Origin: Sandaracinus amylolyticus
GTDB taxonomy: Bacteria; Myxococcota_A; Polyangia; Polyangiales; Sandaracinaceae
Assembly (NCBI RefSeq): GCF_000737325.1
Contig: NZ_CP011125.1
Coordinates: 5,766,001 to 5,830,000 of the forward strand
Direction: 5' to 3'
Length of the DNA: 64,000 nt
Part shown: positions 54,883 through 62,689 of the stretch, piece after piece
Numbering within the stretch: position 1 is the stretch's first letter
Layout of the letters: each line of letters starts with the position of its first letter
Program-made: the position numbers and the translations under genes
Notes under the pieces: generated by a model
The model's database searches: none
What the model was told of the DNA's origin: nothing
Seen by the model: the letters and a program-made list of their open reading frames with translations, nothing else

Positions 54883-56481
54883 TCACAGCCGCGCCGCGAT
54901 CGCGAGCGCGACGCCGCCGAGCATCACCGCCGCGAGGAGCGCGACGAGCGACGCGCCGCGAGCCGCGCGCTCGAGGAGCTGCTCGGCGGCCTCGTCGCGA
55001 TCGGCGAGGACGAGCTTCGCGCCGTCGGGCCACGCGGCCGCGCCCTGACGGAAGCTGGTCGGCGAGAGCGCGCCCGCCCGCGCGACGACCGTGACCTCCG
55101 CGCCGTCGTCGGGCTTCGCGTCGCTCGGGACGAGCAGCGGCACGTGCGCGGGGAGCACGATCACCACCGCGCCGTCGAGCGACACCACGCGCGCGGCGCC
55201 GGTGACCGACGCCGAGGTGCCCTTCCCTTCGACGTACGAGCCCTCGTCGTAGCGCAGGCGCCCGACGAGCTGCACCAGGGTCGCGGGATCGGGCGCGGCA
55301 TCGCCGAACGAGCGCGGCGCATCGAGCGCGCGAGCGCGGGCCATCGCGCGCGCGAGTCGCAGGCTCCACCACGCGAGCGCGACGAGCGCGATCAGAACGA
55401 GGGCGAGCGACTGCACGTCGAGCCGCGCGGCGAGACGGTCGGTGAAGGAGTCGTCGAGCCGTACGCCCTCGTCGTCGATGAACGTGGCGTCGTCGCCGAA
55501 CACCAGCGCCCACGCGTCGACGTCGCGGAACCGCGTGCGCACGACGAGGAGCGACAGCCGGACGTCGTAGTCGTTCGCGCCCTTCCACGCCACGTGCCCC
55601 GCGCCTCCGCCGTCCGCGGTGCGCACGAGCACGCCGTCCTCGCCAGGCGCGACCACCAGCCCGTGATCGCCGGGGAGCACGAGCTCGTCGCCGGGCTCGA
55701 CGGTCGCCACCGCGGCGCTCGCGAGCGCACGCGCGTGATCGACCCGGCGCATCGGGGAGGGCGTGAGCATCGCGGCGACGAGCGCGATCGCGAGCATCCA
55801 CGCCGCGGGGGTCACGAGCACGGCGACGCGCCGCAGCCCGCGCGACACCTGCGCATCGGTCGCTCCGTCGAACGCCGCGCGCGCGGAGCCGTCGACGTAC
55901 GCGCGGGCCAACACGCTCGCGCCGATGGGCGCGCCGATCGCGATCGAGGCCCACACCGCGACCAGGATCGCCGCGCCGTCGAGCTGGAGGAACGCCACGC
56001 CGAGCGACGCCGCGATGCCGACCAGCGCACCGAGCGACGCGCCGTCGCGCAACGTCGGGAGCGCGCCGCGGCGCACCGCGAGCTCGAACGCACGCACCAG
56101 CGCTGCGACGACGCCCTCTTCGCGATCGAGCCACGCCACCGGCGCGAGCACGAACGGTGCGAGCACCACGCCGAGCGCGCTCGGGAGCACGATCGCCAGC
56201 GCGATCGCGAGCGGCGCCGAGTGCGACACGGCCCTCGCGGCGCCGAGCCCCACGAGGGACGCGATCACGAGCGCGATCGTGAGCCCGATCGCGAGCGCGC
56301 CCGGACCGAGCCCTCCACGCCGCGCATCGCGCGACCCGCCCGCGAGCGCGAGCGCCGAGCCGAGCAACAGCGAGGTGCGCTGCGGCGTCAGCACGATCGC
56401 GAACGGGCACGTCACGAGCGAGAGCGCCAGCGCGAGCGCGTCCTTCGCGAACGCGCGGCGCAGGTGGGATCGCTCGGTCAT
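54883..56481 (-). CDS. Polytopic membrane protein of unknown function
   Basis: From ATG 56481 (an upstream ATG at 56532 is also in frame) the protein has 532 residues. About six transmembrane helices occupy the N-terminal ~250 residues ('DALALALSLVTCPFAIVL', 'IALVIASLVGLGAARAV', 'AIALAIVLPSALGVVLAPFVL'). A soluble domain (~250-370) with 'GDELVLPGDHGLVVAPGEDG' follows, then another helix, a second beta-rich domain ('VSLDGAVVIVLPAHVPLLVPSDA'), and a final helix. No family is recognised. Its 3' end lies 63 bases upstream of the glycosyltransferase start, on the same strand. Confidence 0.7.
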   Translation of the reverse strand: MTERSHLRRAFAKDALALALSLVTCPFAIVLTPQRTSLLLGSALALAGGSRDARRGGLGPGALAIGLTIALVIASLVGLGAARAVSHSAPLAIALAIVLPSALGVVLAPFVLAPVAWLDREEGVVAALVRAFELAVRRGALPTLRDGASLGALVGIAASLGVAFLQLDGAAILVAVWASIAIGAPIGASVLARAYVDGSARAAFDGATDAQVSRGLRRVAVLVTPAAWMLAIALVAAMLTPSPMRRVDHARALASAAVATVEPGDELVLPGDHGLVVAPGEDGVLVRTADGGGAGHVAWKGANDYDVRLSLLVVRTRFRDVDAWALVFGDDATFIDDEGVRLDDSFTDRLAARLDVQSLALVLIALVALAWWSLRLARAMARARALDAPRSFGDAAPDPATLVQLVGRLRYDEGSYVEGKGTSASVTGAARVVSLDGAVVIVLPAHVPLLVPSDAKPDDGAEVTVVARAGALSPTSFRQGAAAWPDGAKLVLADRDEAAEQLLERAARGASLVALLAAVMLGGVALAIAARL

Positions 56482-56585
56482 TCGCCTGGGATCATGCGCG
56501 ATCTGGGGCATCCGGGCCCGATTCGTCCTCACGCGACGATTGCGCCCACGACGGGACCGCGACTACGTTCTTCCGAGGGGGGCGG

Positions 56586-56993
56586 ATGCACAGGGAGTCG
56601 CTCGCGCGCGGGTTCCGCGTCACGACCAAGGTCGGGACGCTCACGCTCGAGGACGAGGGCTCGGGTGTCGCGCTGCTGCGCGTCGAGCGCGCGGCGATCG
56701 GCGAGATGATGATCCCCGTGTTCGACGCGCTCGAGCCCATGCTCGCGAAGCACGGCTCGCTCGTCGTGTTCATCGATGGCGAGACGCTCGAGTCGTACGA
56801 CACCGACTGTCGTCGCCGCTGGACGGCGTGGCTCGATCAGCACCGCGGCAAGGTCGCGGTGCACATCCTCGTGCGCTCGCGCTTGCTGCAGATGGGCGTG
56901 AACCTCGTGAACCCGCTCATCGGCGGGTTCATCACGTCGCACGCCGATCGCGGCTCGTTCGAGGCTGCGCTGCGCAGAGCGCGCGCGGCTTGA
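56586..56993 (+). CDS. Small STAS/SpoIIAA-like protein
   Basis: The 135-residue soluble protein has an alpha/beta pattern, 'GVALLRVERAAIGEMMIPVFDALEPMLAKHGSLVVFIDGETLESYD', then 'WLDQHRGKVAVHILVRSRLLQMGVNLVNPLIGG'. This resembles the STAS/SpoIIAA-like fold, but the phosphorylatable Ser of anti-sigma antagonists is not evident. It may be a regulatory or binding module. Its stop codon directly abuts the convergent RND gene stop. Function is unassigned. Confidence 0.6.
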   Translation: MHRESLARGFRVTTKVGTLTLEDEGSGVALLRVERAAIGEMMIPVFDALEPMLAKHGSLVVFIDGETLESYDTDCRRRWTAWLDQHRGKVAVHILVRSRLLQMGVNLVNPLIGGFITSHADRGSFEAALRRARAA

Positions 56994-59900
56994 TCACTCC
57001 GCGGCTTCGCGCGTCGGGGCGGGCTCGATCACCGCGACCTGCGCGGGCTCGCTCGGCTTCGCGCGGCGCGCCTTGCGGCGATCGATCCAGCCCGCGAGCA
57101 GCACGTAGAGCACGGGCACGACGAAGAGCGTCAGCAGCGTCGAGACGGTGAGACCGCCGACGACCGCGCGCCCGAGCGGCGCCCAGATCTCCGCGCCGTC
57201 GCCGGTGCCGAGCGCGGGCGGGACCATGCCGACGATCGTCGTCAGCGCGGTCATCAGGATCGGCCGCAGGCGCGTGCGCCCGGCCTCGAGCGTGGCCTCG
57301 ACGAGATCCACGCCCTCGGCGCGACGCCGCTTGAGCACGTCGATCAGCACGATGCCGTTCGCGACCACGATGCCCCCGAGGAGGATGACGCCGACGAGCG
57401 CGGTCACCTGCAGCGAGGTCCCGGTGATGGCGAGCGCGAGCACCACGCCGATGATCGCGAGCGGCACCGTCGCCATGATCACGAGCGGCTCGAGCAGCGA
57501 CTCGAACTCCGCCGCCATGACCATGTAGACGAGCGCGAGCGCCGCCGCGAGCGCGAGCGCGAGCTTGAAGAACGCGTCGCGCAGATCCGCCGCCGCACCG
57601 CCGATCTCGGTGCGGATGCCGCTGGGCACGCCGACCGCCGCGATGCGCTCCTCGATGCGCGTGGTGAGCGTCCCCAGGTCGGCCTCGCCCATCGCGACGA
57701 ACACCGTCGCGTAGCGGCGCTGGTTCTCGCGCTCGATGTCGGTGGTGCCGAGCCGATCGCCGACGCGCGCGACCGAGCCGAGCGGGATCGTCGCGTCGGT
57801 CGCCAGCGGGATCGGCAGGTAGCGCAGCGCGTCGAGATCCTCGCGGTGCTCGCGCGCGGCGCGCACGCGGATCGTGTGCTCGTCGCCGCCCTCGCGGAAC
57901 ACCGTCGCGGGCACGCCCTGGTAGTACGCGGCGATCGCGCCCGCGACCTGCGCCGGCGCGAGGCCGAGCACGCGCATGCGCTCGCGATCGAACTCGACCT
58001 GCAGCTCGGGGCTGCCCTGCCCCATCGAGAAGCGCGCGTCGCGCACGCCCTCGACCGCCGAGAGCTCGTCGCGCAGCACCTCGCCGAAGCGGCGCACGTC
58101 GCCGAGGTCGTCGCCGAAGATCTTCACCTCGACGTCACCGCCCGCGCCGCCGCCGATCGCGAGCGTCTGGATCTCGATGTCGAGCCCGGGGATCTCGGCG
58201 AAGCGCTCGGTCAGCGCGCGCTCGATCTCCTGCTGGCTGCGCGCGCGCTGATCGCGCGGCGGAAGGCGCACGCGCATCGTTCCGGTGTTCGCGGTCGCGC
58301 CGAAGATCGCGGAGACGCCCTGCGCAGTGCCGAAGTCCGCGGTCACGACCTGCAGCTCCGGGACCTCGTCGCGGATCACCTGCTCGACGTGCTCGACGCG
58401 GCGCCGCATCTCGGTGAGCGAGATCCCCGGCGCGGCCGTGACCTCGACGCGGATGTCGGCAACGTCGGAGTGCGGGAGGAAGTCGCGGCCGAGGAAGGGC
58501 ACCACGCAGCACGACGCGACGAACGCGACGCTCGCCATCACGACGACCTTCCACGGGTTGCGCGTGCACCACACGAGCCCGCGCTCGTAGGCCGGGCCCA
58601 TCGCGTCGATCCACGAGGTCGCGCGCGTCAGCGCCTTCGCGAAGCGCGTCGTGTGATCGGTGCCGAGCATCTTCGCGCTCATCAGCGGCACGAGCGTCAC
58701 CGCGACGACGAGCGACGCGAGCATCGACGCGCAGATGGTCAGCACCATGTCGCGGAAGAGCTCGCCCGCGATGCCCTCCACCAAGAGGATCGGGAGGAAC
58801 ACGACGACCGTCGTCAGCGTCGCGGCGACGATCGGCATCGTCATCTCCTCGACCGCCATCGTCGCGGCAGTCGCGGGATCGATGCCCTTCTCGATGTTCT
58901 GGAACGTCGACTCGAGGACGACCGTCGCGTTGTCGACGATCATGCCGATCGCGAGCACGAGCCCCGCCATGCTGACGAGGTTCAGCGTCACGCCGAGCGC
59001 CGACATCGCGACGAACGCGACGAAGATCGACGCCGGCACCGCGATCACGTTGATCAGCGACGCGCGCCAGCTGCGAAGGAAGAGCAGCAGCACGATCGCG
59101 GTCAGCCAAAACGCTTCGTTCGCGGAGTCGCCGAGGTTGCCGATCGCGCGGAGGATCGACTCCGCCTCGTCGAAGAGCGGCGTGACCTCGACGCCCTCCG
59201 GGAGCTGCGCGCGCAGCGCGGGCAACGCGTCGCGCACCGCGCGCGAGACCTGCACCGTGTTCGCGTCGCTCTGCTTGCGCACCGCGAGCAGCACCGCGGG
59301 ATGACCGTCGGCGGTCACGACGCGCGTCTGCTCCTCGAACGTGTCGACGACCTCCGCGACCTCGCGCAGCAGCACCGGCCGCCCGCCGCGCGCGCCCACG
59401 ATCACGTCCTCGATCTCCGCGACGCTGCGGAACGTCGAGGTCGGCTGGATGAAGAGCAGCTGCGTCCCGTCGTCGACGCCGCCCGCGGGCACGATCGCGT
59501 TCGCGGCGCGCAGCGCGTCGACGACCTGCGAGGGCGAGATTCCGTTCGCCTGCAGCCAGATCGGATGGAGGCGCACCTGGATCTCGCGATCGAGCCCGCC
59601 GATCACCTCGGCGGCGGCGACACCTGGCTGGCGCGCGAGGAACGGCTGGATCTCGTCGCTCGAGATCTCGCGCAGCCGGTGCGCGTCCATCGGCCCCTCG
59701 ACCGCCATGAACACGACCGGCGCGAGCGAGGGATCGAACGCGAACGTGAGCGGCCGCGTGGCCTCTTCGGGGAGGAAATCACCGGCGAAGAGCTCGATGT
59801 TCTTGCGGACTTCGACCTCCGCGAAGTCCATGTCGGTGCCCCACGTGAAGCTCACGATCACGATCGAGGTGCCGGGGCGCGAGATCGATCGGACGCGCTC

Positions 59901-60131
59901 GACGTTCTCGACCGAGGCCACCGCGCGCTCGATCGGCGCGGTGACGAGCGTCTCCATGTCCTCGGGGCTCGCGCCGACGTAGTTCGTGACGATCGCGACG
60001 ACCGGGAACTCGACGTCGGGGAGGCGATTGACCGGAAGGTTGTAGAGCGTGAAGAGCCCGAAGCCCGTGAGGCACAGGTAGACCATCGCGGTCGTCACAC
60101 CGCGACGGATCGACAGCGCCCCCCAGTTCAT
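56994..60131 (-). CDS. RND-family efflux transporter (HAE1/SwrC-like)
   Basis: The 1045-residue transporter has 12 transmembrane helices and two large periplasmic loops. The proton-relay segment reads 'VLAIGMIVDNATVVLES', with one Asp (D-N, as in SwrC) rather than the AcrB D-D pair. Other markers are 'SRPGTSIVIVSFTWGTDMD', 'GEADLGTLTTR' and the C-terminal 'LTTIVGMVPPALGTG'. It is translationally coupled to its adaptor upstream (ATGA overlap). No TolC gene is adjacent, so it may use the distant one. Likely substrates are amphipathic or toxic molecules. Confidence 0.93.
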   Translation of the reverse strand: MNWGALSIRRGVTTAMVYLCLTGFGLFTLYNLPVNRLPDVEFPVVAIVTNYVGASPEDMETLVTAPIERAVASVENVERVRSISRPGTSIVIVSFTWGTDMDFAEVEVRKNIELFAGDFLPEEATRPLTFAFDPSLAPVVFMAVEGPMDAHRLREISSDEIQPFLARQPGVAAAEVIGGLDREIQVRLHPIWLQANGISPSQVVDALRAANAIVPAGGVDDGTQLLFIQPTSTFRSVAEIEDVIVGARGGRPVLLREVAEVVDTFEEQTRVVTADGHPAVLLAVRKQSDANTVQVSRAVRDALPALRAQLPEGVEVTPLFDEAESILRAIGNLGDSANEAFWLTAIVLLLFLRSWRASLINVIAVPASIFVAFVAMSALGVTLNLVSMAGLVLAIGMIVDNATVVLESTFQNIEKGIDPATAATMAVEEMTMPIVAATLTTVVVFLPILLVEGIAGELFRDMVLTICASMLASLVVAVTLVPLMSAKMLGTDHTTRFAKALTRATSWIDAMGPAYERGLVWCTRNPWKVVVMASVAFVASCCVVPFLGRDFLPHSDVADIRVEVTAAPGISLTEMRRRVEHVEQVIRDEVPELQVVTADFGTAQGVSAIFGATANTGTMRVRLPPRDQRARSQQEIERALTERFAEIPGLDIEIQTLAIGGGAGGDVEVKIFGDDLGDVRRFGEVLRDELSAVEGVRDARFSMGQGSPELQVEFDRERMRVLGLAPAQVAGAIAAYYQGVPATVFREGGDEHTIRVRAAREHREDLDALRYLPIPLATDATIPLGSVARVGDRLGTTDIERENQRRYATVFVAMGEADLGTLTTRIEERIAAVGVPSGIRTEIGGAAADLRDAFFKLALALAAALALVYMVMAAEFESLLEPLVIMATVPLAIIGVVLALAITGTSLQVTALVGVILLGGIVVANGIVLIDVLKRRRAEGVDLVEATLEAGRTRLRPILMTALTTIVGMVPPALGTGDGAEIWAPLGRAVVGGLTVSTLLTLFVVPVLYVLLAGWIDRRKARRAKPSEPAQVAVIEPAPTREAAE

Positions 60132-61231
60132 CCGGGCCCCGCCGCCGCGCGCTCGCCGGCGACGCGGATCGGCGCGCCGTCGCGGAGCAGGTGCTGGCCC
60201 TCGATCACGACGCGCTCGCCCGCCGCGAGCCCTTCCGCGATCTCGATGCGCTCGCCGTAGCGCACGCCGATGCGCACGTCGCGGCGGCGCGCGGTCTCAC
60301 CGTCGGCGACGAACACGACCGCGCGGTGATCGCTGTCGGTGTCGGGCGTCATCACGACCGCGCGACCGGCGACCATCGTCACGTCCTCGCGCCGCGCGAG
60401 CACCACGCCGGCGCGCGCGACCATGCCGGGACGCAGCACGCCGTCGGCGTTCTCGACCACGACCTCGACCATCGCGGTGCGCGTCATCCGATCGATCACC
60501 GGCGACACCCGCGAGACCGTGCCGCGTCGCACCACGTTCTCCAGCGCGGGAGGCGCGATCTCGACCTCCATGCCCTCGCGGATGCGCACCCAGTCCTGCT
60601 CGGTCACCCGCAGCGCGACCTTCACGCGCTCGGTGCGCACCACGCTGCAGATCGGCAACGTCGGCGCGACCATGTCGCCGTCCTGCACCGCGAGCAGCGC
60701 GACCGTGCCCGTGACCGGCGCGCGGATCACGGTGCGCGCGCGCTGCGCGCCGGCGCTGCGATGCGCTGCCGAGACCTGCGCGACCTGGGCCTCCGATGCG
60801 CGGAGCTGCGCCGCGAGCGCATCGACCTGCGCGCGTGGGATCGCACCGGTCGCGGCGAGACGCGTCGCGCGCTCGAGATCGGCGCGCAGCTGATCGCGCG
60901 CCGACGCAGCAGCCTCGACCGCAGCGCCCGCCTGCGCGACGCCGGTGGCCTGGAGGTCGGCCTCGAGCGTCGCGATCGGATCGCCGGCCTCGACGTGATC
61001 GCCTTCGTGCACGTGCAGCACGCGGATGCGCTCGGGCACCTGCGCGAACACGCGGACCTCGACCTCGCCCTGCACGTCGCCGAGCATCGTGACGCGCTCC
61101 TCGGCGACGCCCGACACCGAGGGCTCGACCACGACGAGGCGACCACGCTCCGCGACCGCCGGCGCGGCGGCCTCGCTCGCGCCGCACGCCGACGCGAGCA
61201 TGCCCAAGAGAACGACGACCCCCGCGCGCAT
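60128..61231 (-). CDS. RND periplasmic adaptor (membrane fusion) lipoprotein
   Basis: From ATG 61231 the protein has 367 residues, with lipobox MLASACGA (an upstream in-frame ATG at 61291 would bury the signal). The lipoyl half-motifs are 'IRVLHVHEGDHVEAGDPIATLEADL' and 'TVIRAPVTGTVALLAVQDGDMV', joined by a helical hairpin, followed by beta-barrel and membrane-proximal domains. It bridges the RND pump to an outer-membrane channel. Its stop overlaps the transporter ATG, a two-gene operon. Confidence 0.92.
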   Translation of the reverse strand: MRAGVVVLLGMLASACGASEAAAPAVAERGRLVVVEPSVSGVAEERVTMLGDVQGEVEVRVFAQVPERIRVLHVHEGDHVEAGDPIATLEADLQATGVAQAGAAVEAAASARDQLRADLERATRLAATGAIPRAQVDALAAQLRASEAQVAQVSAAHRSAGAQRARTVIRAPVTGTVALLAVQDGDMVAPTLPICSVVRTERVKVALRVTEQDWVRIREGMEVEIAPPALENVVRRGTVSRVSPVIDRMTRTAMVEVVVENADGVLRPGMVARAGVVLARREDVTMVAGRAVVMTPDTDSDHRAVVFVADGETARRRDVRIGVRYGERIEIAEGLAAGERVVIEGQHLLRDGAPIRVAGERAAAGPG

Positions 61232-61310
61232 GACCGGCGAGCGTAAGCGCTGGAGTCGAGAGCGGTCCACCCGACCTTCGGGCGGGATCATGAAGAATTG
61301 CGAAGAACGT

Positions 61311-62285
61311 TCACTCGCTCAGCGCGTCGATCCACGCGGCGACGCGCTCGGCGCCCGCGGCGTCGACGCGCTGCGTGCCGAGCGGAGGCATGCGCCACGT
61401 CGGGTCGTCGCTCGTGATGCGCTGGTACAGCACCGAGCGCTCGGGCGCGCCGGGCGCGACGAGGATGCCCGCTTCGCCCTCGGGATCGCCGCGCTCCGGG
61501 CGCTGATCGATCACGTTCATCCATCGCTCCTCGATCTCGAAGCGCAGATCGAGCGCGACGGTCGCGCTCCCGCCCGGGCGATGACAGTGCGCGCACTGCA
61601 CGTGGAGGTACGCGCGTGCGTCGTCGGGCTCGTACGGCGCGTGGTCGTGCTCGAGCGCGTCGCGCGCGAGCGCGCCGATCGCGACGAGCGTGTCGAGCTG
61701 CGGCGCGCTGCGACCGGTCGCGACGTACACGACGTCGGTGTCGAGCTGCGCGAGCTCGAGGCCCAGGCTCGTGCCTGCCGCGTCGACGTGGCAGTCGAAG
61801 CACTCGTCCTCGCGCGGAACGTCCCACGTGAGCCCGCCGCGCTCGACGGTGCCGCCCTCGAAGCGACGCGCTTCGGCGCCGGCCTCGTCCCAGAGGTACG
61901 TCGCCGCGTGCCACGTGCCCTGCTCGTCGCGCACGAGCAGGCGCGTCTCGATCGGCTGCGCACCGGCGCGGAACGTCTTCACGAGCACGCCGCCGGGCGG
62001 GAGGATCACGTGCCCGTCGTCGACCTCGAGCGACCCGCCGTCGGGCAGCGCGACGAAGCGCTCCTTCGCGGCACCGTCGGACCACAGCGGCACGCGCACC
62101 TCGTACGGCAACATCGCTGCGATCGGCGTCGAGGATCCCGGCTCGAAGCAGCCGGTGTCGGCGAGCGCGTCCGGGAACGTCGCGCGACCGAGGCACGTCG
62201 GGTTGGGCTCGCGTCGATCGAGCCCGGCGCGCGGAGAGGCGCACGCGCCGAGGCCGAGCAGCGCGAGGACGAGCGCGCGCCTCAC
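61311..62285 (-). CDS. Dihaem c-type cytochrome lipoprotein
   Basis: From GTG 62285 (overlapping the upstream TGA as GTGA) the protein has 324 residues, with a lipobox LLGLGACA. Two haem motifs are present, CFDCH and CAHCH, the second followed by a possible Met axial ligand in 'TWRMPPLGTQ'. The N-terminal segment 'PTCLGRATFPDALADTGCF...LWSDGAAKERFVALPDG' resembles the SO2930/HNE_0200 dihaem family. It would pass electrons to the respiratory chain, consistent with its coupling to the small subunit and GMC flavoprotein upstream. Confidence 0.85.
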   Translation of the reverse strand: MRRALVLALLGLGACASPRAGLDRREPNPTCLGRATFPDALADTGCFEPGSSTPIAAMLPYEVRVPLWSDGAAKERFVALPDGGSLEVDDGHVILPPGGVLVKTFRAGAQPIETRLLVRDEQGTWHAATYLWDEAGAEARRFEGGTVERGGLTWDVPREDECFDCHVDAAGTSLGLELAQLDTDVVYVATGRSAPQLDTLVAIGALARDALEHDHAPYEPDDARAYLHVQCAHCHRPGGSATVALDLRFEIEERWMNVIDQRPERGDPEGEAGILVAPGAPERSVLYQRITSDDPTWRMPPLGTQRVDAAGAERVAAWIDALSE

Positions 62286-62689
62286 GGCTCCACCAGGTGC
62301 ACGAGCAGACAGATCGAGAGCTCGGTCGCGCTCATCGTCCAGCCTTCGAGATCGTCGATGTGGTCCTCGAGCAGGTCGCCGGTGACGAGCTGCGCGATGC
62401 GCGCGCGCAGCGCGTCGATCGGCTCGTCGGTGTCGAGCAGCGCGACCGTGGGCTCGACGAGCGCGGCCGCGCTCGCTTCGTCTCCGTCGGGCAGGAGGGC
62501 CGCGCGACGGACGCCGCCGATCACGTCGGCCGCGCCACGATCGACGAGCTTCTCCGCGCGTCGCGCCGCGCGCGTCGTGCGCTCGTCGCGCAGCACGATC
62601 GGCCGCGCGATGCCCTCGCATCCGGCGCCGAGCGCCATCACGATCGCGGCGAGCACGCTGGTCCGCGCGAACCCGCGCCGCGTGATCAC
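62282..62689 (-). CDS. Twin-arginine small subunit of dehydrogenase (putative)
   Basis: From GTG 62689, overlapping the GMC stop (GTGA), the protein has 135 residues. The N-terminus 'MITRRGFARTSVLAAIVMAL' has a twin-arginine-like signal (T-R-R-G-F) and then a Cys (GAGCEG), so Tat-lipoprotein export is possible. The rest is a helical domain without a named motif ('AARRAEKLVDRGAADVIGG', 'LDTDEPIDALRARIAQLV'). By position it matches the small gamma-like subunit in three-subunit membrane GMC dehydrogenases (gluconate 2-dehydrogenase type). Function is inferred from the operon. Confidence 0.65.
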   Translation of the reverse strand: MITRRGFARTSVLAAIVMALGAGCEGIARPIVLRDERTTRAARRAEKLVDRGAADVIGGVRRAALLPDGDEASAAALVEPTVALLDTDEPIDALRARIAQLVTGDLLEDHIDDLEGWTMSATELSICLLVHLVEP